Below are positions 46,101-61,176 of a stretch of 64,000 bases of DNA, one piece after another. The translations under genes were made by a program, and so were the position numbers. Position 1 is the first letter of the stretch, and each line of letters starts with the position of its first letter. Below the pieces are notes generated by a model. The model saw only the letters and a program-made list of their open reading frames with translations. It had not been told where the DNA came from and searched no databases. Origin of the DNA: Conus ventricosus (lineage: Eukaryota; Mollusca; Gastropoda; Neogastropoda; Conidae); assembly GCA_018398815.1 (NCBI GenBank), contig CM031601.1, forward strand, positions 35,765,241-35,829,240. Reading direction: 5' to 3'.

Positions 46101-46289
46101 AGAGAGAGAGAGAGGAGAGAGGGGAGAACGAACTCGTGAACTCGTGACTTTAATGTGAGGCCTCCAGCCTATCCACATGAGGCACGTAACATGCAATTGT
46201 TCAAGCTATTGAAAATGAATGATGTATACAGAAAACGTTTCAAAAAGAAGGATGCTCATTTGGCGATAACAAAACTACAAACTTAAGGT

Positions 46290-46680
46290 TTATAACATTT
46301 AATTACAACTGTTCCTCTCTAAAATGTAAAGTGTAATATACAAACATAGCAACATCCCTCATTATGGTAGCATTTTCTTTTTGCAATAGTGTATTCAACT
46401 GGACAGGAAAGCTATCTTTATAGTGTTTATGAATATATTTTTCTCGTAATTTTTTGTAACTTAGACATTTTAGAAGAAAATGTATTTCGGTTTCTTCTTC
46501 ACTGCAAAAAGGGTAGATGGTTATTGCTGTAGTATTGGTATACTTTTTATTTGTTCGAAGCTCACTTACACCTAATCTGACTTTTGCTACTGCCCTTCTG
46601 AATTTTGTAATTGTGATATCATATAAGTATTTCTCAGGTTAATGCAGTGATTTAAAGGATCGGTAGGCGGAATAATGATC
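46290..46680 (-). mobile_element. LINE X C-terminal remnant
   Basis: On the minus strand a stretch reads KFRRAVAKVRLGVSELRTNK, then YPFCSEEETEIHFLLKC, matching the C-terminal Cys/His tail at 19.7-19.9 kb (RIRLGVSQLRIHES, CPFC..EESELHFILVC). It is flanked on both sides by GA microsatellite. Confidence 0.75.
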
Positions 46681-46710
46681 ACTACCTTCTAATTTACTGT
46701 GCCAGTCCCG

Positions 46711-47830
<1,120 letters not shown>

Positions 47831-47879
47831 CTTCGTCAGCGTGCAGGGCAGGGTACCCAGAACCAAGTGGAAGCAAAAA

Positions 47880-50800
47880 GACAACAGACCTGTGTCGTGA
47901 CAATGGCAAGCTCCTGTGCCATGACAATGGCCAGCTCCTGCGCTGTGACAATGACCAGCTCTTGTGTTGTGACAATGACCAGCTCCTGCACCGTGACAAT
48001 GGCCAGCGTGACAATGGCCAACTCCTGTGCCGTGACAATGGGCAGCTCCACTGGCCTGCACCGTGACAATGGCCAGCTCTTGTGCCGTGAATAGCCAACT
48101 CCTGTGCTGTGACATTGGCCAGATCCACTGCCTGTGCCGTGGCAATGGCCAGCTCCTGTGCCATGCCAATGTCCAGCGTCTCTCCCAGGACAATGGTCAG
48201 CTCCTGTGCTATGACAATGGTCAGCTCCTGTACTGTGACAATGACCAGCTCCTGTGCCGAGACAATATCTAACTTCACTGGCCTGCACCGTGACAATGAC
48301 CAGCTCCTGTGCCGTGACAATGACCAGCTCCTGTGCTATGAGAATGGCCAACTCCTGTGCCGTGACAATAAACATCTCCTGTGCCGTGACAATGACCAGC
48401 TCCTGTGCCGTGACAATGACCAACTCCTGTGCTGTGACAATGACCAGCTCCACTGCCTGCACCGTGACAATGGCCAGCTCCTGTACCGTGACAAGATAAG
48501 ATAAGATAAGATAATGTTGCTTATAGCCCAGCCGACCGCAAAGGGCCACATCAGGGCTGTCACCAGTACCGTGACAACGGCCAGCTCCTGTGCCGTGACA
48601 ACGGCCAGTTCCTGTGCCGTGACAATGGTCAGCAGCTGTGCCGTTACAATGGCCAGCTCCAATGGCCTGCACCTTAACAATGGCCAGTTCTTGTGCCGTG
48701 ACAATGGCCAGCTCCTGTGCTGTGACAATGCTTATCTCCATTGGCTTTAACTGTGACAATGGCCAGCTCCTGTGCTGTGACAATGCCCATTTCCATTGGC
48801 TTTAACTGTGACAATGGCCAGCTCCTGTGCTGTGACAATGCCCATCTCCATTGGCTTTAACTGTGACAATGGCCAGCTCCTGTGCTGTGACAATGCCCAT
48901 CTCCATTGGCTTTAACTGTGACAATGGCCAGCTCCAGTGGCCTGCACCGTGACAATGGCCAGCCCCTGTGCCGTGACAATGGCCAGCTCCTGTGTCATGA
49001 CAATTGCCAGCTTCCGTGCCGTGACAATGACTAGCTCCACTGGCCAGCGCCGTGACAATGGCCTGCTCCTGGGCCGTGACAATGGCCAGATCCACTGGCC
49101 TGCACCATGACAACCGGCCAGCTCCTGTGCCGTGACAATGGCCATTTCTACTGGCCTGCTATGACAATGGCCAGCTCCACTACTTGTGTTGTGACAATGA
49201 CCTGTGCCTATGCCGTGACAATGGCCAGCTCCTGTGCCGTGACAATGGCCAGCTCAACTGGCCTGCACCGTGACAAAGGCCAGCTCCACTGACCTGCACC
49301 GTGACAATGGCCAGCTCCACTGGCCTGCACCGTGACAAAGGCCAGCTCCACTGGCCTGCACCGTGACAATGGCCAGCTCCACTGGCCTGCACCGTGACAA
49401 TGGCCAGCTCCACTGGCCTGCACCGTGACAATGGCCAGCTCCACTGGTCTGCACCGTGACAATGACCAGCTCCACTGGCCTGCACCGTGACAATGGCCAG
49501 CTCCACTGGCCTGCACCGTGACAAAGACCAGCTCCACTGGTCTGCACCGTGACATAGGCCAGCTCCACTGGCCTGCACCGTGACAATGGCCAACTCCACT
49601 GGCCTGCACCGTGACAAAGGCCAGCTCCACTGGCCTGCACCATGACAATGGCCAGCTCCACTGACCTGCACCGTGACAATGGCCAGCTCCTGTGCCATGA
49701 CAATGTCCAGCTCCTGTGCCATGACAATGTCCAGATCCTGTGCCGTGACAATGTTCAGCTCCTGTGCCATGACAATGACCAGTTCCTGTGCCGTGACAAT
49801 GGGGCAAGCTCCTGTGCCATGACAATGTCCAGCTCCTGTGCCATGACAATGTCCAGCTCCTGTGCCATGACAATGTCCAGTTCCTGTGCCATGACATTGT
49901 CCAGTTCCTGTGCCATGACAATGTCCAGTACCTGTGCCATGACAATGTCCAGTTCCTGTGCCGTGACAATGGGGCCAGCTCCTGTGCCATGACAATGTCC
50001 AGCTCCTGTGCCATGACAATGACCAGTTCCTGTGCCATGACAATGTCCAATTCCTGTGCCGTGACAATGGGGCCAGCTCCTGTGCCATGACAATGTCCAG
50101 CTCCTGTGCCGTGACAATGACCAGTTCATGTGCCATGACAATGACCAGTTCCTGTGCCGTGACAATGTCCAGCTCCTGTGCCGTGACAATGGCCATTTCC
50201 TGTGCCATGACAATGACCAGTTCCTGTGCCATGACAATGACCAGTTCCTGTGCCGTGACAATGGGGCCAGCTCCTGTGCCATGACAATGACCAGTTCCTG
50301 TGCCATGACAATGACCAGTTCATGCCTGCAATGTCAGTCTGTGCGTGACAATGGGGCCAGCCCAACTGGCCTGCACCCTGACAAAGATCAGCTCCACTGG
50401 CCGCACCTTGACAATGGCCAGCTCCACTGGCCAGCTCCTGTCCTGTGTCATGACAATGACCAGCTCCTGTGTCCTGACAATGACCAGCTCCTGTGTCATG
50501 ACAATGACCAGCTCCTGTGTTGTGACAATAACTCCTGTGCAGTGACAATGACCAGCTCCTGTGTCATGACAATGACCAGCTCCTGTGTCATGACAATGAC
50601 CAGCTCCTGTGTTGTAACAATAACTCCTGTGCAGTGACAATGATCAGCTCCTGTGGCATGACAATGACCAGCTCCTGTGTTGTGACAATAATCTCTGTGC
50701 AGTGACAATGACCAGCTCCTGTGTTGTGACAATAACTCCTGTGCCATGACAATGACCAGCTCCTGTGTTGTGACAATAAACTCCTGTGCCATGAAAATGA

Positions 50801-53800
50801 CCATCTCCTGTGTTGTGACAATAACTCCTGTGCCATGACAATGACCAGCTCCTGTGTTGTGACAATAACTCCTGTGCCATGACAATGACTAGCTCCTGTG
50901 TTGTGACAATATCTCCTGTGCCATGAAAATGACCAGCTCCTGTGTTGTGACAATAACTCCTGTGCCATGACAATGACCAGCTCCTGTGTTTGACAATAAC
51001 TCCTGTGTAGTGACAATGACCAGCTCCTGTGTTGTGACAATAACTCCTGTGCCATGACAATGACCAGCTCCTGTGTTGTGACAATAACTCCTGTGCCATG
51101 AAAATGACCATCTCCTGTGTTGTGACAATAACTCCTGTGCCTTGACAATGACCAGCTCCTGTGTTGTGACAATAACTCCTGTGCCATGACAATGACCAGC
51201 TCCTGTGTTGTGACAATATCTCCTGTGCCATGAAAATGACCAGCTCCTGCTTGTGACAATAACTCCTGTGCCATGACAATGACCAGCTCCTGGGTTGTGA
51301 CAGTAACTCCTGTGTAGTGACAATGACCAGCTCCTGTGTTGTGACAATAACTCCTGTGCCATGACAATGACCAGATCCTGTGTTGTGACAATAACTCCTG
51401 TGCCGTGACAATGACCAGCTCCTGTGTTGTGAAAATAACTCCTGTTCCATGACAATGACCAGCTCCTGTGTTGTGACAATGACTCCTGTGCCATGACAAT
51501 GACCAGCTCCTGTGTTGTGACAATAACTCCTGTGCCGTGACAATGACCAGCTCCTGTGTTGTGACAATAACTCCTGTGCCATGACAATGACCAGCTCCTG
51601 TGTTGTGACAATGACTCCTGCGCCATGACAATGACCAGCTCCTGTGTTGTGACAATAACTCCTGTGCCATGACAATGACCAGCCCCTGTGCTGTGACAAT
51701 AAACTCCTGTGCCATGACATTGACCAGCTCCTGTGTTGTGACAATAACTCCTGTGCCATGACAATGACCAGCTCCTGTATTGTGACAATAACGTTTGTGC
51801 CATGACAATGACCAGCTCCTGTGCCATGACAATGACCAGCTCCTGTGTTGTGACAATAACTCCTGTGCAGTGACAATGACCAGCTCCTGTGCCGTGACAA
51901 TGACCAGCTCCTGTGCCATGATAATAACCAGCTCCTGTGTTGTGACAATAACTCCTGTGCCTTGACAATGACCAGCTCCTGTGTTGTGACAATAACTCCT
52001 ATGGCGTGACAATGACCACCTCCTGTGCCGTGACAATGACCAGCTCCTGTGCCATGATAATGACCAGCTCCTGTGTTGAGACAATAACTCCTGTGCCATG
52101 GCAATGACCAGCTCCTGTGTTGTGACAATAACTCCTGTGCAGTGACAATGCCCAGCTCCTGTGCCGTGACAATGACCAGCTCCTGTACTGTGAAAATAAC
52201 TCCTGTATCATGACAATGTCCAGCTCCTGTGCCGTGACAATGGGGCCAGCTCCTGTGCCATGACAATGTCCAGCTCCAGTGCCATGACAATGACCAGTTC
52301 CTGTGCCATGACAATGACCAGTTCATGTGCCGTGACAATGTCCATCCTGTGCCATGACAATGACCAGTTCCTGTGCCATGACAATGACCAGTTCATGTGC
52401 CGTGACAATGGGGCCAGCTCCTGTGCCATGACAATGACCAGTTCCTGTGCCATGACAATGACCAGTTCATGTGCCGTGACAATGGGGCCAGCTCCTGTGC
52501 CATGACAATGACCAGTTCATGTGCCGTGACAATGGGGCCAGCTCCTGTGCCATGACAATGACCAGTTCATGTGCCATGACAATGGGGCCAGCTCCTGTGC
52601 CATGACAATGGCCAGCCCAACTGGTCTGCACCCTGACAAAGATCAGCTCCACTGGCCTGCACCTTGACAATGGCCAGCTCCACTGGCCAGCTCCTGTGCT
52701 GTGACAATTGCCAGCTCCTGTGCCGTAACAATGGCCAGCTCCTGTGCCGTGACAAAGGCCAGCTCCTGTGCCGTAACAATAATCAGCTCCACAGGCCTGT
52801 GCTGCGACAATGGCCAGCTCCTGTGCCGTGACAATGTCCAGCCCGTGCCTGAAATGACCTATGTCTGACATAATGCGTGACAATGACATCCTGTGACATG
52901 ACAATGACCAGCTCCTGTCTTGTGACAATAACTCCTGTGCAGTGACAATGATCAGCTCCAGTATCATGACAATGACCAGCTCCTGTGCCATGACAATGAC
53001 CATCTCCTGTGCCATGACAATGACCAGCTCCTGTGCCGTGACAATGACTCCTGTGCAGTGACAATGATCAGCTCCTGTGTCATGACAATGACCAGCTCCT
53101 GTGTCATGACAATGACCAGCTCCTGTGTTACTCCTGTGCAGTGAAAATGACCAGCTCCTGTGTCATGACAATGACCAGCTCCTGTGTCATGACAATGACC
53201 AGCTCCTGTGTCATGACAATGACCAGCTCCTGTGTTGTGACATAACTGCTGTGCAGTGACAATGATCAGCTCCTGTGTCATGACAATTACCAGCTCCTGT
53301 GTTGTGACAATAACTCCTGTGCAGTGACAATGACCAGCTCCTGTGTCATGACAATTACCAGCTCCTGTGTTGTGACAATAACTCCTGTGCAGTGACAATG
53401 ATCAGCTCCTGTGTCATGACAATTACCAGCTCCTGTGTTGTGACAATAACTCCTGTGCAGAGACAATGACCAGCTCCTGTGTTGTGACAATAACTCCTGT
53501 GCCATGAAAATGACCAGCTCCTGTGCCATGAAAATGACCAGCTCCTGTGCCATGAAAATGACCATCTCCTGTGTTGTGACAATAACTCCTGTGCCATGAC
53601 AATGACCAGCTCCTGTGTTGTGACAATAACTCCTGTGCCATGACAATGACCAGCTCCTGTGTTGTGACAATAACTCCTGTGCCATGACAATGACCAGCTC
53701 CTGTGTTGTGACAATAACTCCTGTGCCGTGACAATGACCAGCTCCTGTGCCGTGACAATGACCAGCTCCTGTGCCAATAATTCCTGTGCCATGACAATGA

Positions 53801-56152
53801 CCAGCTCCTGTGTTGTGACAATAACTCCTGTGCCATGACAATGACCAGCTCCTGTGTTGTGACAATAACTCCTGTGCCATGACAATGACCAGCTCCTGTG
53901 TTGTGACAATAACTCCTGTGCCATGACAATGACCAGCTCCTGTGTTGTGACAATAACTCCTGTGCCGTGACAATGACCAGCTCCTGTGCCGTGACAATGA
54001 CCAGCTCCTGTGCCATGATAATGACCAGCTCCTGTGTTGTGACAATAACGCCTGTGCCATGACAATGACCAGCTCCTGTGTTGTGACAATAACTCCTGTG
54101 CCATGACAATGACCAGCTCCTGTGTTGTGACAATAACTCCTGTGCCTTGACAATGACCAGCTCCTGTGTTGTGACAATAACTCCTGTGTAGTGACAATGA
54201 CCAGCTCCTGTGCCGTGACAATGACCAGCTCCTGTGCCATGATAATGACCAGCTCCTGTGTTGTGACAATAACTCCTGTGCCATGATAATGACCAGCTCC
54301 TGTGTTGTGACAATAACTCCTGTGTAGTGACAATGACCAGCTCCTGTGTTGTGACAATAACTCCTGTGCCATGACAATGACCAGCTCCTGTGTTGTGACA
54401 ATAACGCCTGTGCCGTGACAATGACCAGCTCCTGTGTTGTGACAATAACTCCTGTGCCATGACAATGACCAGCTCCTGTGTTGTGACAATAACTCCTTTG
54501 CCATGACAATGACCAGCTCCTGTGTTGTGACAATAACTCCTGTGCAGTGACAATGACCAGCTCCTGTGCCGTGACAATGACCAGCTCCTGTACTGTGAAA
54601 ATAACTCCTGTGCCGTGACAATGACCAGGTCCTGCGCCGTGACAATGACATGCTCCTGTGCTGTGACAATGACTCCTGTGCCGTGACAATGACCAGCTCC
54701 TGTGCCATGACAATGACCAGCTCCTGTACTGTGACAATAACTCCTGATCCGTGACAATGACCAGCTCCTGTGCCGTGACAATGACATGATCATGTGCCGT
54801 GACAATGACCAGCTCCGGTGCCATGACAATGACCAGCTCCTGTACTGTGACAATAACTCCTGATCCGTGACAATGACCAGCTCCTCTGCCGTGACAATGA
54901 CATGCTCATGTGCCGTGACAATGACCAGCTCCGGTGCCGTGACAATGACCAGCTCCGGTGCCATGACAATGACCAGCTTCTGTACTGTGACAATAACTCC
55001 TGTGCCGTGACAATGACCAGCTCCTGCGCCGTGACAATGACATGCTCATGTGCCGTGACAATGGCCAGCTCCTGTGCTGTGACAGTAACTCCTGTGCCGT
55101 GACAATGACCGGCTCCTGTGCCGTGACAATGACATGCTCATGTGCCGTGACAATGACCAACTCCTGTGCTGTGACAGTAACTCCTGTGCCGTAACCAAGG
55201 CCAGATCCCGTGCCTTGACAATGGCTATCTCCTGTGCTGTGACAATGGCCATCTCCTGTGCTGTGACAATGGCCATCTCCTGTGCTGTGACAATGGCCAT
55301 CTCCTGTGCTGTGACAATGGCCGTTTCTGTGCTGTGACAATAACTCCTGTGCTGTGACAATGGCCATCTCCTGTGCTGTGACAATGGCCGTTTCTGTGCT
55401 GTGACAATAACTCCTGTGCTGTGACAATGGCCATCTCCTGTGCTGTGACAATGGCCATCTCCTGTGCTGTGACAATGGCCATCTCCTGTGCTGTGACAAT
55501 GGCCGTTTCTGTGCTGTGACAATAACTCCTGTGCTGTGACAATGGCCATCTCCTGTGCTGTGACAATAGCCGTTTCTGTGCTGTGACAATAACTCCTGTG
55601 CTGTGACAATGGCCATCTCCTGTGCTGTGACAATGGCCATCACCTGTGCTGTGACAATGGCCGTTTCTGTGCTGTGACAATAACTCCTGTGCTGTGACAA
55701 TGGCCATCTCCTGTGCTGTGACAATGGCCATCTCCTGTGCTGTGACAATGACCGTCTCCTGTGCTGTGACAATGGCCATCTCCTGTGCTGTGACAATGGC
55801 TATCTCCCGTGCTGTGACAATGGCCATCTCCTGTGCTGTGACAATGACCGTCTCCTGTGCTGTGACAATGGCCATCTCCTGTGCTGTGACAATGGCTATC
55901 TCCCGTGCTGTGACAATGGCCATCTCCCGTGCTGTGACAATGGCCATCTCCTGTGCTGTGACAATGGCCATCTCCTGTGCTGTGACAATGGCCGTCTCCT
56001 GTGCTGTGACAATGGCCATCTCCTGTGCTGTGACAATGGCCGTCTCCTGTGCTGTGACAATGGCCATCTCCTGTGCTGTGACAATGGCCAGCTCCTGTGC
56101 TGTGACAATGGCCAGCTCCTGTGCTGTGACAATGGCCAGCTCCTCTGGCCTG
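47880..56152. repeat. 8.3-kb minisatellite array, basic unit 24 bp
   Basis: The unit gtgacaatggccagctcctg tgcc is repeated over 300 times with regional variants. 49.2-49.7 kb uses a 31-bp form ending in ccactggcctgcacc. 50.5-54.7 kb uses a 45-bp compound form (gtgacaatgaccagctcctg tgtt plus gtgacaataactcctgtgcca). 55.2-56.1 kb uses ...ggccatctcctgtgct. Because 24, 21 and 45 are multiples of three, the minus strand is open for up to 564 codons in more than one frame. I treat these as repeat artefacts. Confidence 0.95.
48495..48565 (-). mobile_element. LINE A 3' end inserted in the minisatellite
   Basis: The extreme 3' 55 bp of LINE A (minus strand gtgacagccctgatgtggcc to aacatta) with a ttatc tail, flanked by 12-bp direct repeats gtaccgtgacaa (48,483-48,494 and 48,566-48,577). 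This is a classic 5'-truncated insertion and independent proof of where LINE A ends. Part of the flanking repeat is minisatellite sequence, so the duplication is somewhat less certain. Confidence 0.85.
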
Positions 56153-56689
56153 AAGACGTTCTGCACTGGTTGAAGTGCTGACCATACAACACGTCCTAGC
56201 CTTGCCTGTTAATTGGGACCTGTCGGCCAGTCCAGCTCCCTCCCCTCTTTCTCCCCCCACTCCCAGATCCATGTCCCCTCTCCCGTTATTCAACTCATTT
56301 CTCTGTCACGTTTGACTCGTGTTTAAGATTTCCAAAGTCTTACGCTTCAGTTTTAGTGCGGGTGGAGAGGGGTGTTAGTGGTCATGGTGGTTTGTTTGGG
56401 AAGGAGCGGGACTGACGTCACGGGGGAGGGGGTGGGGGAGGAATATGATCTGTTTGTAATTATGTTTAGGGTTCCTTTGTATGTGTTAACTGAGTGAGCA
56501 GGGAATAGCATGAAAGGAGTGACGTATGGTGTTGGTGGTGGAGCGGGTAGGGGATGAGGGATAAGGGGGTTGGGAGAAGGAGGATCAGAGAGGTTGGGTG
56601 GCGGCGGGGGAGGGAGCGCGGGGAACAAGTGTGTGTGCTGTTGCCAGATTGGAGTTCTTTTTCTATTACCTCTTTTAACCTGAACTCTC

Positions 56690-56690
<1 letters not shown>
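56153..56690. other. Unassigned DNA right of the minisatellite
   Basis: G/T-rich with several poly-G patches and no coding signature. Confidence 0.4.
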
Positions 56691-56768
<78 letters not shown>

Positions 56769-56960
56769 CACACACACACACACACACACACACAATACAG
56801 AAACAGGAATGTAATAATTTTTGGAGACTATTGAGCAGGAATGTAATAATTTTTTGAGAATATTGAACAGGAATGTAATAATTTTTGGAGAATATTGAGC
56901 AGAAATGTAATAATTTTTGGAGAATATTGAGCAGGAATGTAATAATTTTTGGAGAATATT
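56691..56960. repeat. CT/CA microsatellites and a 32-bp tandem repeat
   Basis: (CT)n and (CA)n at 56,691-56,800, then five copies of gcaggaatgtaataattttt ggagaatattga (56,805-56,963). Confidence 0.9.
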
Positions 56961-57004
56961 GAGCAATCGAGCAATGCCCCTCCTTTCCTCATCCATCGCA
57001 TTCT

Positions 57005-57151
57005 GCCCCCCCCCCCCCCCCCCCCTTCCTCCCCCACCTCCCAAACCAAGACATCACTCTACCCTAAACCCTATCTCCAACCACTCCCATCTTCTTATCG
57101 CTATGTATGCCCGCGCGCGCGCGCGCGCAAGAGAGCGAGAGAGAGAGAGAG

Positions 57152-57215
<64 letters not shown>

Positions 57216-57250
57216 TGCGTGCGTGAGTGCGTGTGTGTGTGTGTGTGTTG
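57005..57250. repeat. Poly-C, (GC)n, (GA)n and (GT)n
   Basis: C run of about 20 at 57,007-57,026, (GC)n at 57,111-57,128, GA and GT runs leading directly into the LINE A 3' end at 57,247. Confidence 0.95.
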
Positions 57251-58640
57251 CTTATAGCCCAGTCGACCGTAAAGGGCCACATGAGGGCTGTTACTTCTTT
57301 GATGTCATGGACTTTTTTTAAAAATACACATACAACTCATTAAAATCGAGTTTCTAAGAACACACCGGACTCTTCCTTAAGGATATTTCTTCCGTAGACT
57401 CTTAGCTCAGATGAAAAATATTGAACTCTTTCAGAAATTAAAAATCACGTTAGTTGGGACACCTCTGAACAAGATCTTCATGGAATCTGCTGGGTATCAC
57501 ATTATGCAAGTCCCAACACTCTGAAAGAACATGTTTCACTGTGAGTGGTACATGACACGGAATGCACCACGGAGCTTCTTCACCATTTAAAAGATAAGAA
57601 TGGGTGTAAAAGGAACTGTGAGTGGTACATGACATGGAATGCACCACGGAGCTTCTTCGCCTTTTAAAAGATAAGAACGGATGTTAAAGGAGAAGCCTGT
57701 GTGCGAACAGTACGACTGTTTCTTCTTTATGGCCCCCTCGGGAACATGGTAACAACTTTTTCAGGTTTGGACAGAAGTTCCTTTCTTCTTGCCAGAGGTC
57801 TTTGACATAAGCCTGAGCTTTGGGTTTCAGATCGGTGCGAGGGATAGATAATCTGCTCAACTCTTTACTTGAGGCACTCTTGACAAGTCGATCAACCACC
57901 TCATTGCCTCGAATGCCAAAATGACCAGGAACCCAAACAAAACCCATGTTGCAGTCATCAGATTTCAGAGAGATGTACAGTTCAATTTCAACAGTTAAGA
58001 GTTAAGCAGAAAGGGAGTCCGACAGAATAAGGAAGTCTTTATGTTTTGATTTAGAGACCATTTTGAAGAGCCAGGACCAAGGTTGTTAGCTCAGCAGTGT
58101 GGAGGCGTCTGTGGAATGTGTTCATAACATCTCTGAGAGGAAGCTGTTGCGCAATATGCAGACAAACCCCACCCCACCCCCTTCAGATTTGGAGCCATCA
58201 GTAAATATTTTTTGGAAGATGGAAATCTGGAATAAAGTTTGGCAAAAGGTATCTTGCACATCAAAGAGCTGGTGGGGTCTTCGCGATATGAAGCCAGATC
58301 AAAGCGGATTTCCGGGGTAAGAAAAGTCAATGGTGGGTCGTCTGAAAATGTGGATGAATCAAGTACGGCTCCAAGGTTTATGTCTGCACTGTTTAAGTGG
58401 GGAAAATATGAATACTGGAGGCTGGAATGTAAGTCCGGTTGTCTTCAAATTTCTCGGGGAATTTTGGGTCAAAGACACAGTCATCAGCAGGGTTTGAGGG
58501 CTCAGAAAAGAGATTCAAACAGTAGTTCAAAGAAAGTTTCAGCAGACGGTTCGAGAGGGATCGTACGGGGCTAGTGTGTTATGCTCCCAAACAGAGTCGA
58601 AGCCCTTGATAGTGGATGGGATCCAATATTCTGAGGTAGT
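57247..58640 (-). mobile_element. LINE A, second copy (5' truncated)
   Basis: The minus strand carries an RT tail and RNase H pieces: ANLKGV-type GSK region near 58,190, WVPGHFGIRGNEVVDRLVK at 57,931-57,875 (RNase H His/Asp region), then the Cys/His tail THSYLLNGEEAPWCIPC and LTVKHVLSECWDL (57,590-57,490), and the same 3' terminus as at 5.15 kb. A 77-bp segment (57,541 and 57,618) is tandemly duplicated. The 5' edge is near 58,640. Several frameshifts; inactive. Confidence 0.85.
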
Positions 58641-58958
58641 AGGATGATGAACATGCAATTACCGTCAACACTTGCACTAAATCGGAGAAATGATTTCCAC
58701 AGAATACTGCCAAACAATCCACATAATTCTTTTTCCTCAAACGTAACGATTGCAGCTCGAGTCAGAAAAAGATGAATATGTTACCATGTAAACAATCTCA
58801 CATGTTTTTTTTTAGAACACACAGTACTTCATGAATAGGTAAGTCTGCGGCTTATCAACCCCATATAAGATATACATGAACATAGTGTGCCAACATGTAG
58901 GTCTAGGTTATGCATGTGTGTGTATGTGTGAAAGAGATAGACAGGCCCTATAAATGAC

Positions 58959-59039
<81 letters not shown>

Positions 59040-59100
59040 GAATACGGATACGGATACGAATGATTTTTTTCATTATAGGCCATGGCCCCTTATGAAGAGG
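58640..59100. other. Unassigned DNA with (GA)n microsatellite
   Basis: Nothing recognised apart from (GA)n at 58,962-59,038. Confidence 0.6.
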
Positions 59101-59599
59101 GTGGATTAAACCTGAGCAAAATGATAATATACGCATACTAAACGAAATAAAAAAAAGCACATAAATATAGAACACGCTATGCTTCGGTGTTTAAAAACTT
59201 TGTAAAAGTACAACGCAAACTTTTTAACAACATCCTCTCTAGTACAAGCCATGAATAAGACGAGTCTAAACATAGATGGTTGCGTATAATATCTAGGAGA
59301 AATGAACTCATCTCTAAGATCACGCAAGGCAGTACATTGTAATACAAAATGAACTTCATTTTCACACGCGTTTCTGCGTACTGGACAAGTAAGATCAGAA
59401 TTACAATGCTGCCTGTTACGGAAATGAACTAAGATATCCAATATTCCAAATCTGAATCTTGTTACTATAAATTTTAAATGTCTATTCATTTCATTGCCAA
59501 ATAAGTCGGAATACAGTGCAAGGAGTTATATTGTCTATACCGATCAAATCTAGTACTGTAATTCATGTGGGAATTCCATTATTGCCTCTGCTATCAACC

Positions 59600-60090
59600 A
59601 ATCTGGTTGTTTGTTTGTTGTTGTTGTTGTCTGTCAAGACGACGAAGACCATCTAGTCTTCCTGATCATCCTGCGCTGCTCAGCTGCAGCAATTCTGTTG
59701 CTTTCACAGGTCTCTGCACCTTTGCGGACAACTGATCGCCACCCGTCTCTGTCCTGGGCAGTCTACTCCCATGTTGTGTGGCTGATGTTGAAGGCCTTCA
59801 TGGAAGATTTGAGGCTGTCTTTGAAACGCTTCTTCTGGCCTCCATAAGAGCGTTTGCCTTGTTGTAGTTCGCCAAACAATAGTTTCATTGGCAGCCGATG
59901 GTCTTACATGCGAACTACGTTATCTGCCCAGCGAAGCTGTGACTGCATCAGAATGGTGAAGATGTTAGGCAGGCCACCACAAGTGAGGACTTCAGTGTCC
60001 GGAATCTTGTCTTACCACTTAATGCCCATGAGTCTTCTTCTGGTACAGAGCATTCGAATAAAAGTCGGTTCATCTCCTTCACCCTGCAAA
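59600..60090 (-). mobile_element. 3' end of a different LINE nested in LINE X
   Basis: On the minus strand: SQLRWADNVVRM (59,945-59,910), RLPMKLLFGELQQGKRSYGG (59,900-59,840), KRFKDSLKSSMKAFNISHTT, then WEQTAQDRDGWRS. This is the well-known C-terminal tail of a mobile-element reverse transcriptase (GHVxRM-RLPKxLxYGEL-GKR pattern). LINE X coding resumes on both sides. 5' truncated. Confidence 0.8.
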
Positions 60091-60866
60091 TCAGGCAAGG
60101 AGAGCCCAGTTCATATAATTTCACACTCAGTGTCGTAGTCCAATTTACTTTTATCCTAGTATCTAATTTCTGTAAGATGTTATATGCTTTCTTCGGTAAT
60201 CTACGATCACTCATTTGTATCAGCTTCAACCAGCACTGAATACATCAAAGTACAGAATGGAATTCTAGTATATTGGGTATCTGGAAGTTTACCCATAAAC
60301 CAAATCATTGGAGGTTTGCATTGAAACCCCCAAGAAACCTCTTTAGGGCAAATGAATAAACTTTCTCACAACTGACGGCAGCTTTATCCAGACCCCGTAT
60401 TTCAGCAGCGTATTGCACAATGGGTTGGATCTGAGAGGCTAATATTTTTAGATATACTTCGAATGATTGAGTCCTAAACGTGACATCGCTCTCATTATGC
60501 ACAAAAGAGCATCTTAACAAGCAAAATTAAAACTTAATCGGGTTGAAAAACAGATTCCTAAATACTTGTATACATTTACGACAGGTAAATTATTCCGTTA
60601 TAACTCTAGTGCTCTCTTGCCCCTAGATAGCCCTTTCTCTGAATACAATATACCCTTATGTATATTTACCTTCAGTTGTAGAGAAGTAGCATCACGCCAT
60701 AAATTATTCTGCTGTGTTTGTAAACCAATAACTGTTTCAGACAACAAAACAACATCATCTGCCAGAAGAAGTATAACCAGTTCTAAAAAGTCATCAGTGA
60801 ATTGTGCTCCACGTCTACCATGGTTCTTCACCTTCTTTAACACCACTAGTATACATAATATCATCT

Positions 60867-61176
60867 ACGCCTTGGCTTAAGGCTGTGTCAGACCAATTGA
60901 CATAGGCCAGAACACCAAGGCTACATCAAAATGTTGTTATGCTCTGCATAGTTATGTGGGGATTGTCTTCAGTCGTGACAAGCTCCTAGCATAACATTAT
61001 CAGTCTCCCAAATCCCCCGAAGTCGGAGTGTGGCTGCCCATGTGGCGGGGTAATCAAAAACGGTCACACACGTAATGTTCTCATTCCCAGCTGATGCATT
61101 TGTGCCATAGTGTTCAAATACTTCGGCTGTTCGGATGATCCCTGGAGTCTTTTAGCCAGGTACGACAACAACAACA
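60867..61176 (+). mobile_element. SINE-like insertion with 14-bp target duplication
   Basis: A 310-bp block in LINE X flanked by acataatatcatct at 60,853-60,866 and 61,177-61,190. It ends in a caacaacaacaacaa tail and contains gtggctgcccatgtggcggg gtaa, a motif I associate with molluscan SINEs. No clear pol III boxes at the left end, so its origin (tRNA, 5S or LINE tail) is open. Confidence 0.75.

Noticed and set aside
50588..54964. Minus-strand open frames of 470-564 codons in the 24-bp minisatellite
   Set aside because: The same DNA is open in two or three overlapping frames because unit lengths are multiples of three. There are no unique coding flanks.
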